Counted from the first letter of the stretch, positions 15,701 to 25,104 are shown. The stretch is 34,329 nt of DNA from UCB3 sp964415605 (GCA_964415605.1 CAYQBA010000024.1:1-34329), one strand, 5' to 3'. The notes: generated by a model not told the origin, from the sequence alone. Translations and numbers: made by a program.

Positions 15701-18700
15701 TTAACCGCCCGGCAGCGAGCGCGCCAGCCGCATCCCGAACCCGTGGAAGCGGGTGTCGGGCGGAAGGCCGTTGCGCACGCTGGCTGTGCATTGGGCGGCC
15801 GACTCCGCGAAGCTGCCGCCGCGCTGGATGCGCCGGACCGACGCCGGCGCATCCGGCCGCTCCCGGCCGTCCGCGGCGTCGTAGGGGTAACCGAACGCGC
15901 ACCGCTCGGGCTGGGGGCCCCACAGCGACGCGGTCCACTCCCACACGTCGCCGATCAACATCTCGGCCCCGCACGGCGCGCGTCCATCTGGCATCACCCC
16001 GATCGGCGCCGCGCGCCGGAGGTGGCGCTCGGCGGTGTTGCACGCGGTCGCGTCGAAGCGGTCGCCCCACGGAAACGGCCGTCCGTCGCCACCGCGCGCC
16101 GCCGCCTCCCACTCGGCCTCGCTCGGCAGGCGGAACGCCAGACCCGACTGGGCGCTCAGCCACCCGCAAAAAGCGCGGGCCTCGTACCACGAGATGCCGC
16201 TCACGGGTTGGCCCGGCCCGGCGTGCACGGCCTGGCTTGCGCTGTACGGATCGGTGTACCGGCGGCGTGGGAACTTCCGCTCCACGTGGTCGCACAGCTC
16301 TGCCTCGCCCATGGCAAGGCGTGCCCGCCACATCGCCTCCTGCTCCCGGCTCAGGCCTTGCGCGACGTACTGCTCGATGAGGCCCGGGTCGAGGCGCATC
16401 TTCGCCACCCACTCCCGGACCCAGCGGCGGCTGCCCTCCGCCGTGAGGTCGCCCCGCCGCCACGACTCGGCATCCGGCGTGTCCCACCAGCGCGGGTCGT
16501 CGTAGCCGCCGGACGCCATGAACCGCGACCACTCGGCGTTCGTCACCGGGAAGCGCCCGAGCTCGAACGCGGCCAGCCGAACGACGTGCCGCGGGCCGGC
16601 CGCGCCGGACGGGTCGCCGTCGGCGCCCAGCACGTAGGTGCCGGCCGGGATCGTCACCATCGGCGGCATGAGGAAGGCCCCGTCGGGGCCGACGCCCGGC
16701 GCAAAGCGCGGGTCGCCGAGAAGGCCCAGCGCCTCGCCGGCCTCGATCCTGGCCCGCACGTCGACGCCGAGGTCGGCGCCGAACGCCAGCAGCCGGTCGC
16801 GCAGCGCGGCCGCCGCCGGCGCGCCGAGCCGATGGGCGACCTCCATCTGGGCCGCCGCGCGCCCCGCGAGGGTCGGGTTCACCGCGGCGATCGCGTCGAC
16901 GAATCCGGCCGGTTCGTCGCTCATCGATGCCGCCAGGAGCACGATCTCCTCCCAGCCCGTCGTCGGCAGCGGCGGCAGCGGCTCCGTCGTCTCGATCTCG
17001 GCCAGAACCGTGGCCAAGGCGGGCACGGCCGCGTCGGCGCGCACCTCGATGCGGACGCGGGCGGCGGCGGCCCGCGGGTCGGCGGCCAGCCGCCGCGCGG
17101 CGAAGTACTCCTGTTGAAGCTGGTGCGCGAACAGCACCTCGTCGTGCCCGCGATGCTCGTCGAGCACGCCCAGCGCCGCGCCGCCGTGCACGACGTCCTC
17201 GGCCGCCGGGTGGCCGATGAGGTCGAGCGCGGCATCGAAGCCGACGCCGACGCCGACCTGCGACGCGCGGCCCGCGACGAAGCGGGCCTGCATGCCATGG
17301 GCGAGGCTGGTCAGGCCCGGCACCAGGGCGCCGCGCTCCGGCAGCGCCCATGGCGTGACCCATGGCCGCGCGGAGGTCGCGCGCCGGTAGTCGCGTTCGT
17401 CGAGCAGCGCCCCTGGCTGAAAGAGCGGGTTGTCGCGCTCGATCTCCCGTTGGATGGCCCGCCGCACGAAGCCGGTGAACAGCGCGGCGCGGCCCACGGG
17501 CGCTTCGCCCGGGGCGGTGGCGTGCTCGGCGAGCAGCGCCAGCCAATAGGGGCTTCGCGCCAGCGCCAGTTGCGACGTGCCGCGCAGCCCGGACCAGATG
17601 CCCTCGGCGTGGCGCGGCGCGTATCGCTGCAGGAACGCGCGGATCTGGGCGTCGGTCATCGGCTCCACGCGGACCTGGGGCACCCGCTGCTCCGGCGACG
17701 ACAGCGGCGCCCCGTAGTCGAGGCTGCGGCAGCTGAACACCACCCGCACGCCCGGGTGGTCCGCGACGGTCTCGCGCAGGAAGCGCTTCCACGCGAGGAT
17801 GCGGGCGCGGTAGTCGTCGAACCCTTGGTGGGGCATCTCGTTGAGCCCGTCAAGCAGGAGGACCAGGCGGCGCTCGTCGAGCAGCCGGGTGAAGGACGGC
17901 AGATCCGAGTAGCGGCGCTCCCACAGGCCGGCCAGCCAGCGGCCCGGCGCGAGCGCCCCGCGGCCGGGGCTGTCTTCGGCATAGGCGCCGAGCGACGCGA
18001 AGAACGGAACCATCTCGGTCTCGCCGCGCAGCCCGGCCTCGGCCAGGTCGAGCTCCAGGCGGCGCAACAGGGTGCTCTTGCCGCTGCCGGGCGGCCCAAG
18101 GAGCACGACGGCCGGGGCCGGCACGGCTCGCAGGACCGCCGCGAGGTCGTCGTAGGCCTCGCCGTCGGCGTGCCACCGCTCGGGCGCGTCCTCGCCGCGG
18201 TCCACCAGGAGGGTGAGGCCGACGAAGCGTGCGTCGACCCGATAAGCGGGCCGCGACCAGGCCGCCACGCGGCCGAGTCGATACTCGGCGAGGTCGCGTG
18301 GCACGGTCGTGGCGAGCCGATCGAGGTCCTCGGCGGCCAGCGCGACGCGCCGGGCGCCGTTGCCGCGGGCGGCCCGCAGCAGGGCGTCGCCCGGCGGATG
18401 GCCGGCGTCCGAACGCGCGGCGCCGGCGATCGCCACCGGATCCACGAGGGGCAGGTCGGACCGCTGGGCCAGGTGCCGGGCGGCCGCGCGCTCGCGGGCG
18501 GCCAGAGCCCTGGCGAGCATCCGTTGCCCGGCGGCGAGGCGGCGCCCGAAGGAGCGCCGCGGCATGCCGGCCCAGGCCACGATCTCGCCAACCTGGGGGC
18601 GGGCGGCGTCGAGGTAGCGGTGGTACAGGGCGCTCCAAGCTTCGAGCTCGGGGCTGCCGGCGGCGAAGTCGGCGGCGAGCCGGTCGGCGCACGTGGTCTC

Positions 18701-18958
18701 GGCCGCGACGGCCACGCCGGCCGCGCGGCGGACCGCGTCGAGACGCTCCGCCGCCGCCTCGTGCAGGAGCTGGCTCAGGCCCCAGTCCCGGCCGCGGGCG
18801 GTGGGCGCGACCCCGTCGCGCAGCAGCAGCTCCCAGACGGCGTCGAGGTGGATGAGCGGGCTCGCGCCGAGCGGCTGGTCGTGGCGCACGGCGGACAGAG
18901 CGCGCCGGACCTCGGCCGCGTCGGGGATGTGTGGACCGCCGGCTGGGGGGACTGGCAT
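15701..18958 (-). CDS. STAND NTPase: helical N-terminus, NACHT ATPase, C-terminal FGE/sulfatase-modifying-factor domain
   Basis: A 1,085-aa cytoplasmic signalling ATPase. Residues 1-240 are helical, with a possible helix-turn-helix around 122-145. The NACHT domain has Walker A LLGPPGSGKST (287-296), a Walker B of NACHT type LVLLLDGLNEMP (365-376), the sensor-like VRVVFSCRSLDYG and the helical QEYFAARRLAADP near its end. From about 760 (MPPMVTIPAGTYVLGA) to 1085 is a formylglycine-generating-enzyme fold domain: FPVTNAEWSRF, GISWYEARAFCGWLS, RLPSEAEWEAAARGG, NTAERHLR, DVWEWTASLW and IQRGGSF. It lacks the paired catalytic cysteines of true FGE (a single Cys in AAQCTASVRN), so it is more likely a ligand-binding module. 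NACHT proteins of this shape act as sensors in bacterial conflict and antiphage systems; the trigger here is unknown. GGAG is 9 bases before the ATG. Confidence 0.88.
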   Translation of the reverse strand: MPVPPAGGPHIPDAAEVRRALSAVRHDQPLGASPLIHLDAVWELLLRDGVAPTARGRDWGLSQLLHEAAAERLDAVRRAAGVAVAAETTCADRLAADFAAGSPELEAWSALYHRYLDAARPQVGEIVAWAGMPRRSFGRRLAAGQRMLARALAARERAAARHLAQRSDLPLVDPVAIAGAARSDAGHPPGDALLRAARGNGARRVALAAEDLDRLATTVPRDLAEYRLGRVAAWSRPAYRVDARFVGLTLLVDRGEDAPERWHADGEAYDDLAAVLRAVPAPAVVLLGPPGSGKSTLLRRLELDLAEAGLRGETEMVPFFASLGAYAEDSPGRGALAPGRWLAGLWERRYSDLPSFTRLLDERRLVLLLDGLNEMPHQGFDDYRARILAWKRFLRETVADHPGVRVVFSCRSLDYGAPLSSPEQRVPQVRVEPMTDAQIRAFLQRYAPRHAEGIWSGLRGTSQLALARSPYWLALLAEHATAPGEAPVGRAALFTGFVRRAIQREIERDNPLFQPGALLDERDYRRATSARPWVTPWALPERGALVPGLTSLAHGMQARFVAGRASQVGVGVGFDAALDLIGHPAAEDVVHGGAALGVLDEHRGHDEVLFAHQLQQEYFAARRLAADPRAAAARVRIEVRADAAVPALATVLAEIETTEPLPPLPTTGWEEIVLLAASMSDEPAGFVDAIAAVNPTLAGRAAAQMEVAHRLGAPAAAALRDRLLAFGADLGVDVRARIEAGEALGLLGDPRFAPGVGPDGAFLMPPMVTIPAGTYVLGADGDPSGAAGPRHVVRLAAFELGRFPVTNAEWSRFMASGGYDDPRWWDTPDAESWRRGDLTAEGSRRWVREWVAKMRLDPGLIEQYVAQGLSREQEAMWRARLAMGEAELCDHVERKFPRRRYTDPYSASQAVHAGPGQPVSGISWYEARAFCGWLSAQSGLAFRLPSEAEWEAAARGGDGRPFPWGDRFDATACNTAERHLRRAAPIGVMPDGRAPCGAEMLIGDVWEWTASLWGPQPERCAFGYPYDAADGRERPDAPASVRRIQRGGSFAESAAQCTASVRNGLPPDTRFHGFGMRLARSLPGG

Positions 18959-19033
18959 CGACGGTGGCTCCGCATCGGACGCCGGGCCGCGGCGGGCGGG
19001 TCGTGGGTGCGGTGCCCGTGTCCCGGCCGGTGC

Positions 19034-19062
19034 ATTGTAGGGCTTCTGGGGTGGCTCGCCAA
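19034..19062 (-). promoter_or_regulatory. Promoter of the NACHT-FGE gene
   Basis: On the minus strand TTGGCG (19062-19057), a 17-bp spacer and TACAAT (19039-19034). It predicts a start near 19027 and a leader of about 70 nt. It is back to back with the promoter at 19084-19112. Confidence 0.6.
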
Positions 19063-19083
19063 TCCGCTTGGCCGCGCGTCGCG

Positions 19084-19112
19084 TTGACCGGGTGGAGAGA
19101 CGCCGATAGACT
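19084..19112 (+). promoter_or_regulatory. Promoter of the decayed toxin-antitoxin operon
   Basis: TTGACC (19084-19089), a 17-bp spacer and TAGACT (19107-19112), about 88 bp before the antitoxin ATG. Since the toxin-antitoxin genes are broken, this promoter may now serve the large cyclase gene downstream at 19581, whose own upstream region is the old operon. Confidence 0.55.
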
Positions 19113-19200
19113 TGGTTCTCAGGCCGTTGTCCGCGTGCGCCGTTCTCTGGTTGCCCGAGGCGGCGGCGCCCCCGTCGAGCACCTCTCTCCGGAGCCCGAC

Positions 19201-19445
19201 ATGCTCACCGTCGACATCCATCAAGCCGAGTGCCATCTCTCGGAGCCGATCGACCGAGCGGTGAACGGGGAGCCGTTCGTGATCGCCAAGGCGGGCAGGC
19301 CGCTGGTGAAGGTCACGGCGGCAAGTGTTCCCGAAGCCCCGAGCGGCTGGGCTTCCTGGCGGGTGAGATCGCCGTGCCGGGTGACTTCGACCGCATGGGC
19401 GATGCCGGGATCGCGGCCCTGTTTGCCGGCACGCGACGACCCTGA
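19201..19445 (+). pseudogene. Phd/YefM-type antitoxin, frameshifted
   Basis: The gene starts at ATG 19201 with GGAG 6 bases upstream. Its first 40 codons read MLTVDIHQAECHLSEPIDRA and then VNGEPFVIAKAGRPLVKVTA, the typical DNA-binding half of a Phd/YefM antitoxin. After about 19320-19350 that frame turns into nonsense, while the frame one base earlier reads RLGFLAGEIAVPGDFD and then RMGDAGIAALFAG, the toxin-binding C-terminus of the same family, and ends at TGA 19443-19445. A single-base deletion (or a change equivalent to it) in the region 19320-19350 therefore separates the two halves. A sequencing error cannot be excluded, but the partner gene next door is damaged too. Confidence 0.8.
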
Positions 19446-19560
19446 TGCCCGACACCCACTTGCCTTGCCTGGCTCAAGCGCCGGTCGAAGGGATCACCCT
19501 CGTCACCGGCGATGCGCTACTGGCCCGTCACTCCGGTGCGGTGCGCAGGGTGAAGGCGAG
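19445..19560 (+). pseudogene. PIN-domain (VapC-like) toxin remnant with internal deletion
   Basis: The ATG overlaps the antitoxin stop as TGATG, the usual arrangement of such pairs. The frame opens with MPDTH, like the start of PIN toxins (LLLDTH), and then jumps to LAQAPVEGITLVTGDALLAR, which is the C-terminal part of the domain. About 80-90 residues of the domain, with the middle catalytic acids, are missing. The frame runs on out of phase into the next gene as far as 19693, where it has no meaning. The toxin is almost certainly inactive. Confidence 0.75.
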
Positions 19561-19580
19561 GGGAGAGATCATCCGCACCC

Positions 19581-22500
19581 ATGACCACCCTGCCCAGCGG
19601 CACCGTCACGTTCCTCTTTACCGACGTCGAGGGATCGACGGCGCGGTGGGAGCTCGACCCGGCCGCGATGGCGGCCGCCCTGGCGCGCCATAACGCCGTC
19701 CTCGAGCGCGCCGTCGCCGCTCACGGCGGCCACGTCTTCCACACGGCCGGCGATGCCTACTGCGCCGCGTTCGCGCATGCCGCCAACGCGATCGAAGCGG
19801 CCGTCGAGGCGCAGCGCGCGCTGGCGCTGGAGCGTTGGGACGAGATCGCGGCCGGGTTCGAGCCGATTCGCGTGCGGATGGGTATCCACACGGGCTTGGT
19901 CGAGCTGAAGGACGGCGACTACTTTGGCCGCCCGGTCAACCGCGTGGCTCGGCTCATGGCCGCGGGCCACGGCGGGCAGGTGCTGGTGTCGCTGGCGACG
20001 CAACAGCTTGCGCGCGATGCGCTGCCGAAGGGGTGTGAGCTGATCGACCTGGGCGTCCATCGTTTGCGGGATCTGGATCACTCCGAGCACATCTATCGGC
20101 TCGCCGCGCCTGGGATGCCGGATGTCGCGACGCCACCGCGCACGGCCGAGCGGCTGGGGGAGGGCGATCGGGCTGTCCTCGACGACCTCGTTGCCGAGGC
20201 ACCGTGCCCGTACCGGGGACTCCATGCGTTCCGCGAGGCGGACGCGCCGCACTTCTTCGGGCGCGAGGCGTTCACCGATCTCCTGGTCGCGGCGGTCGCG
20301 GCGGCGCCGATGGTGGGGGTGATCGGGCCGTCGGGCAGCGGGAAGTCCAGCGTGGTGTTCGCGGGGTTGGTCCCGCGGCTGCGCGGCGCGGGTGGCGCCG
20401 GCGGCCGCGCCTGGGCCGTGGTCGAGATGCGTCCAGGCGGCCGGCCGTACCACGCGCTGGCGGGGGCTCTCTTGCCGCTGTACGAACGCGCGGATCTCTC
20501 CGCGACCGATCGTCTCGCGGAGATCAACAAGCTGGCGGTCCACCTCCGCGAGGGCACCATCGCCCCGGCCGACGTCTTCGCCCAGATCGGCGCCCAGAAC
20601 CCCGAGCTTGGCGGGCTTCTCCTCGTGGCGGACCAGTTCGAGGAGCTTTACACGCTGTGCCCCGACGATGGCGAGCAGCGTGCGTTTCAGGACCTGCTCT
20701 TCGCGGCGGCGTTCGAGTCGGGCGGCCGCGCCGACCGGGCCGCTCCGTTGACGCTGGCGCTCACGCTGCGGGCGGACTTCATGGGGCACGCCCTGGCCTA
20801 CCGGCCGTTTGCGGACGCGATTCAGAAGCACGACGTGAAGCTCGGGCCCATGACGCGCGACGAGATCGCCCGCGCCGTGCGGCTCCCGGCGGAGGTGCAG
20901 GGCCGGCGCTTCGAGCACGGGCTGGTCGAGCGGATCGTGGACGATGTCGGCGAGAAGGCCGGGTCGCTGCCGCTGCTGGAGTTCGCGCTGACGAAGCTGT
21001 GGGACGAGCAGCGGGGCGGCTGGCTGACCCACGATGCGTACGAGCGGATCGGGCGGGTCGAGGGAGCGGTGGCGCGGCACGCGGACGCGGTGTTCGAGGG
21101 GCTGCCGGACGCGGATCGGGATCGCGCGCGGCGCGTCTTCGTGCAGCTTGTGCAGCCGGGGGAAGGGACCGAGGACACGCGCCGGCTGGCGACGCGCAGC
21201 GAGCTGCGGGAGGACTGGAATCTGGCGCGGGCGCTGGCGGACGCGCGGCTGGTGACGACGGGGCGCGACGAGGCCGGACACGAGACGGCCGAGGTGGTGC
21301 ACGAGGCGCTGATCCGGTCTTGGGGTCGGCTGCGGGGCTGGATGAGCGAGGACCGGCGGTTTCGGATGTGGCAGGAGCGGGTGCGGTTCAACGTGCGGCA
21401 GTGGGAGGCGAGCGGGCGGGACGAGGGCGCGCTCCTGCGGGGCGTGCCGCTGGCGGAGGCGGAGCAGTGGGCGGCGGAGCGCGGCGGGGAGCTCGCCGCG
21501 GGCGAGGCGACGCTCATCCGCGAGAGCGCCGTCAGCCGCGACCGCCGGGCGGCGGCCGAAAGCGAACGCCAGGCGCTACGCCGGCGGCTCGAGCAGCGAG
21601 CCCAACGGCTGACCCGTGTGGTCGCGGCCCTGGCCATCGCCGGCATGGTCGGCGGTCTCGGGCTGGCGTGGTACGCCAACGCCAAGCGCCTGCAAAGCGA
21701 CGCCGCCGCCCTGGACGCCCGCCGGAATGCCCTGGTGGCGCGCTCGCAGCAGCTCCTGGCCGACGACCGTACCGACGAGGCGCTCGCGGTGGCGCTCGAG
21801 GCCGTGCTCCTGCCCGGCGTGACCACCGACGCCGAGCTGGCGCTGTCCGACGCGGCCTACGCGCCCGGCGCGCGCTGGGAGGCACAGGCGGACGATGACA
21901 TTGCCCATGCCGTCGCGCTGAGCCCCGACGGGCGCATCGTCGCGGCCGGTGGGGGGGACGGCGCGGTCCGGCTGTTCGACGCGGCTGACGGCCGGCTCAT
22001 CCGCACCCTCGGAACGCACGCGACCCCGCTGTACGACATCGCCTTCGCGCCGGATGGCGACGACGTAGCGGTTGGATACTCCTCCGGGAGCGACGACCCG
22101 TCGGAGTCGACGCTGGAGGTCTGGCCGGTCGACGGCGCTGGGGCGCCACGCCGCCTTCCCGGGCACGCCGCCGCCGTGGCCGGGGTTCAATACGTGCCGA
22201 CCAGCGGCGAGATCGTGACGGCCGGCGCCGATGGGACGGTGCGGCTTTGGGATGCCGGCGCCGGGCGGGAGGTGCGCCGGCTGGCGACGTTCGCGGAGAG
22301 CGCCGAAAGCCTCGACGTCGACGCGACGGGCTCGCTGGCGGTGGTCGGAACCTCCGCCGGCGTCGTGGCGAGCATCGACCTGACCAGCGGGGATGTCACC
22401 CCGCTAGCCAACCTCGGCACATTTGTGAACGAGGTGGTCATCAGCCCCGCGGGACGGCAGGTCGCCGCGACCGTGGCGTGGCCGAAGTCGGCCGTCGTGG

Positions 22501-25064
22501 TGGTCGACCTGGCGGCGCCCCACGCGTTGCGGGAGCTCGGACGGTGGAGCCAGATCCCGGCCGGCCTGGCCTACATGCCGGACGGGTCCCATCTCCTGGC
22601 CGGGTTCAACGCCTCGTTGCTCGCCGTGATCGATGCCGCGTCCGGCGCTCAGGTGGGTGCGCTGGTGGGCCATCGCGCCGGCGTCGCCGACATCGTGGTC
22701 GACCGGGCGGGACTGAACGCCTATTCGGTCGACGGCAACGGCACGCTGCGCGCGTGGTCGGTGCACGGCGCAGCCGTCGAACGGCGGATCCAGGCGTTTG
22801 CCACGGACGACCGGGTCCGGGCGCTGGCGTTCGACCCAGCGGGCCGTCTCCTGGCGGCCGGGAGCTACAGCGGGACCGTCAAGACCCTGCCGGTCGAACC
22901 CGACGCCGTGTCTGGCGGCCGCGAGTTTGTCGGGCACGTGCCGGGCAGCGTGGTCCGGCGCCTCGCGTTCAGCCGCGACGGCGCCCGCCTCGTATCGGCC
23001 GCCGACGACGCGACGGCCCGTGTCTGGAGCGTGGAAGGGGGAAACGCGCTTCACGTGCTGTCCCACGGCAACGGCGCGGTCTGGTCCGCGGGGTTCAGCC
23101 ACGACGATACCCGCGTCGTGACGGGTCACTATGATGGCTCGTTGCGGGAATGGGACGGTGCGACCGGGGTCGAGCTGCGCCGTGCGCACCCGGGAAGGGC
23201 CCTGAAGCGGGATCCGCGGCTGGACCCGGACCTCATCTTTGTCAACGGGATCTCCATCCGTGCGCTGTCGATGGCGCTCGGCGGCCGCTCGATCGCCGCG
23301 GGTACTTTCTCCTCCTACGGCCTGGACAACCACCTGGTGCTGATCATCGATGCCGCGTCCATGCATGTCGAGCGGATCCTGCCCGGCCACGACGGGGTGA
23401 TCAACCAGGTGCGGATCGAGCCGGACGGCTCGGCGGTCACGGGCGTGGCCTACGACCGCCGGATGTTGCGCTGGCCGCTGACGGGTCGAGACGCGGCGGC
23501 GGTCGAGCCCGAGTCCTACGACTTTCCCGACCAGGTCTTCGACCTCGGCGCGGACGCTGACGGCGAGCACCTCGCGCTCGGCCTCAGCGACGGCAGCGTG
23601 TTGATCTGGGACGCCGCGCGCCGCGCATCCGTCCGCCGCTATGCGGCCCGCGGCGCTGCTGGCCTGGCCAGCGTCGCGATGGACCCGCGCGGCCGGCGCG
23701 TGGCGCGTGGCATAGTGGATGGACGAATCGACGTGCTCTCGGTGCATCCCGACCTGGCGGAGCTGCTGCAGTGGACGCTCGACCACCGGCTCGTGCGCGA
23801 CCTGACCTGCGCGGAACGCGCGACCCTCAACGTGCCCGGCGACTGTCCAATTGCTGGCCAGGACGGTTCGACCCCCGGCCGCTTGCGGGCGGCCGGGGCC
23901 ACTGCGGCCACCGCCGCCGCGGCCAGCGGCGGGCCGACGGACGGAGACGCGGGCGTGCCTGCGGGCGCGTCGCCCGCGGCGCCGGTGCCCGTGACCGCCG
24001 GCACGTCTGAGCATGCGCCCGCCTCCGGCGTCTCCGGTGCCACCGGCGCCTCCGGCGCCACCGTCGTACCGACCAGCAGCCCGCCGGCGAGCATGGCGGC
24101 GCCGCTTCACCGCTTCACCGCGCCCGGGAACATCACCTACGATGTCACCATGCTGCCGGACGGCGAGCACGTCGTGCTGGCGATGGGCTTCCCGCGCCAG
24201 GAAGAGCCGCGCATCGAGACCTACCGGATCGCCGACGGCACGCGGGTGGCCCACTGGCAGCCGCACTCAGGCAACATCCTTCACTGGAGGGTGGATGCGG
24301 TGCAGGGTGGGGCGAGGCTGTTCTCGGCCGGCCCCGACCTCGTCCTTCGCGTCTTGCGCTGGGACGCGCCGGCAGATCCCGGCGCGTCGCTCGACGTCGA
24401 CCAGGTCGTCTACGCCATCGCCCCCGCCGCAGGCGGCGACGTCGTCGCGTACGGTACCGAGTCGCAGGTCGGCGTCTGGGAGTCGCCCGCGAGCGCCGCG
24501 TCCGGCGCACCATCCGGCGCCCCGACCGATCCGTGGCGGCGCCACGTCGTCACCGAGACCCGGCAGGCCTACCCCGCCGTCGCGCTCCACCCGGACGGGC
24601 GCCGCCTCCTGGCCGCCAAGGGCGACGGCTCGCTGTGGGCCGTCGCGGATTGGCGCGATCCCGCCGGCCTGACCGAATGGCTGCCGCCGGACTTCGAATG
24701 GGGCCGCGTGATCCGTTCCGTCGCCTTCAGCCCCGACGGGCGCCTCGCCGCCGCCGGGGGCGACGCCGGCGTGCTCACCGTGTGGGACGCGGCCACCGGG
24801 GCGGTCCGCCGCACGACCGTCGTCGGCGAGAACACCATCTACGCCGTCGAGCTCAGCCCCGACAGCCGACACCTGGCCATCAGCGACGACAGCGGTGTCG
24901 TCAAGCTCTACGATGCCGCCGCCGGCAACGGGCCCCCCGTGCGCCTGTTCCCCGGCCACGCCGCCGACCGCGTGCCGATCGCGTTCCTCCCCGACGGCTG
25001 CCGCCTCCTCACGGCCGACGGCCCCGACGTCCGCGTGTGGGACCTCGGCGTCTGCTCGCGCTAG
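19581..25064 (+). CDS. Class III nucleotide cyclase - nSTAND1 ATPase - WD40 propeller protein
   Basis: An 1,827-aa signalling protein. Residues 1-175 form a class III adenylate/guanylate cyclase domain: FLFTDVEGST carries metal ligand D15, HTAGDAYCAAF carries D58, and GRPVNRVARL carries transition-state residues N120 and R124. The purine-selecting Lys is replaced by H54, so the substrate (or activity) is uncertain. The link PYRGLHAFREAD and HFFGRE starts an nSTAND1 ATPase with Walker A IGPSGSGKSS (248-257) and Walker B LLLVADQFEEL (346-356). A hydrophobic span at about 679-697 (VVAALAIAGMVGGLGLAWY) could anchor it in the membrane. Residues 770-1430 and 1515-1827 are WD40 repeats (SPDGRIVAAGG, VRLWD, VWDAATG), probably two propellers, parted by an Ala/Pro/Ser-rich linker. 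The ATG gives the family-typical start; the nearest GGGAG is 15 bases away. Likely a ligand-sensing ATPase that controls second-messenger output. Confidence 0.9.
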   Translation: MTTLPSGTVTFLFTDVEGSTARWELDPAAMAAALARHNAVLERAVAAHGGHVFHTAGDAYCAAFAHAANAIEAAVEAQRALALERWDEIAAGFEPIRVRMGIHTGLVELKDGDYFGRPVNRVARLMAAGHGGQVLVSLATQQLARDALPKGCELIDLGVHRLRDLDHSEHIYRLAAPGMPDVATPPRTAERLGEGDRAVLDDLVAEAPCPYRGLHAFREADAPHFFGREAFTDLLVAAVAAAPMVGVIGPSGSGKSSVVFAGLVPRLRGAGGAGGRAWAVVEMRPGGRPYHALAGALLPLYERADLSATDRLAEINKLAVHLREGTIAPADVFAQIGAQNPELGGLLLVADQFEELYTLCPDDGEQRAFQDLLFAAAFESGGRADRAAPLTLALTLRADFMGHALAYRPFADAIQKHDVKLGPMTRDEIARAVRLPAEVQGRRFEHGLVERIVDDVGEKAGSLPLLEFALTKLWDEQRGGWLTHDAYERIGRVEGAVARHADAVFEGLPDADRDRARRVFVQLVQPGEGTEDTRRLATRSELREDWNLARALADARLVTTGRDEAGHETAEVVHEALIRSWGRLRGWMSEDRRFRMWQERVRFNVRQWEASGRDEGALLRGVPLAEAEQWAAERGGELAAGEATLIRESAVSRDRRAAAESERQALRRRLEQRAQRLTRVVAALAIAGMVGGLGLAWYANAKRLQSDAAALDARRNALVARSQQLLADDRTDEALAVALEAVLLPGVTTDAELALSDAAYAPGARWEAQADDDIAHAVALSPDGRIVAAGGGDGAVRLFDAADGRLIRTLGTHATPLYDIAFAPDGDDVAVGYSSGSDDPSESTLEVWPVDGAGAPRRLPGHAAAVAGVQYVPTSGEIVTAGADGTVRLWDAGAGREVRRLATFAESAESLDVDATGSLAVVGTSAGVVASIDLTSGDVTPLANLGTFVNEVVISPAGRQVAATVAWPKSAVVVVDLAAPHALRELGRWSQIPAGLAYMPDGSHLLAGFNASLLAVIDAASGAQVGALVGHRAGVADIVVDRAGLNAYSVDGNGTLRAWSVHGAAVERRIQAFATDDRVRALAFDPAGRLLAAGSYSGTVKTLPVEPDAVSGGREFVGHVPGSVVRRLAFSRDGARLVSAADDATARVWSVEGGNALHVLSHGNGAVWSAGFSHDDTRVVTGHYDGSLREWDGATGVELRRAHPGRALKRDPRLDPDLIFVNGISIRALSMALGGRSIAAGTFSSYGLDNHLVLIIDAASMHVERILPGHDGVINQVRIEPDGSAVTGVAYDRRMLRWPLTGRDAAAVEPESYDFPDQVFDLGADADGEHLALGLSDGSVLIWDAARRASVRRYAARGAAGLASVAMDPRGRRVARGIVDGRIDVLSVHPDLAELLQWTLDHRLVRDLTCAERATLNVPGDCPIAGQDGSTPGRLRAAGATAATAAAASGGPTDGDAGVPAGASPAAPVPVTAGTSEHAPASGVSGATGASGATVVPTSSPPASMAAPLHRFTAPGNITYDVTMLPDGEHVVLAMGFPRQEEPRIETYRIADGTRVAHWQPHSGNILHWRVDAVQGGARLFSAGPDLVLRVLRWDAPADPGASLDVDQVVYAIAPAAGGDVVAYGTESQVGVWESPASAASGAPSGAPTDPWRRHVVTETRQAYPAVALHPDGRRLLAAKGDGSLWAVADWRDPAGLTEWLPPDFEWGRVIRSVAFSPDGRLAAAGGDAGVLTVWDAATGAVRRTTVVGENTIYAVELSPDSRHLAISDDSGVVKLYDAAAGNGPPVRLFPGHAADRVPIAFLPDGCRLLTADGPDVRVWDLGVCSR

Positions 25065-25070
25065 GCGCCG

Positions 25071-25104
25071 CCGGGGATGAATCGCCCTGGCGATCCATCC
25101 CCGG
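25071..25104. terminator. Hairpin terminator between convergent genes
   Basis: CCGGGGATG (25071-25079) pairs with CATCCCCGG (25096-25104); after one mismatch, ATCGCC and GGCGAT extend the stem to the tip. It starts 6 bp after the stop of the cyclase-WD40 gene and faces the vWA gene stop at 25199. Confidence 0.65.

Noticed and set aside
15701..15860. Diversity-generating retroelement variable region at the end of the FGE domain
   Set aside because: FGE-fold C-termini are common targets, but there is no run of AAC/AAT codons, no second template copy and no reverse transcriptase in the window.
15593..19087. A 1,164-codon plus-strand frame antisense to the NACHT-FGE gene
   Set aside because: Low-complexity Arg/Ala/Gly sequence without domains; a GC shadow.
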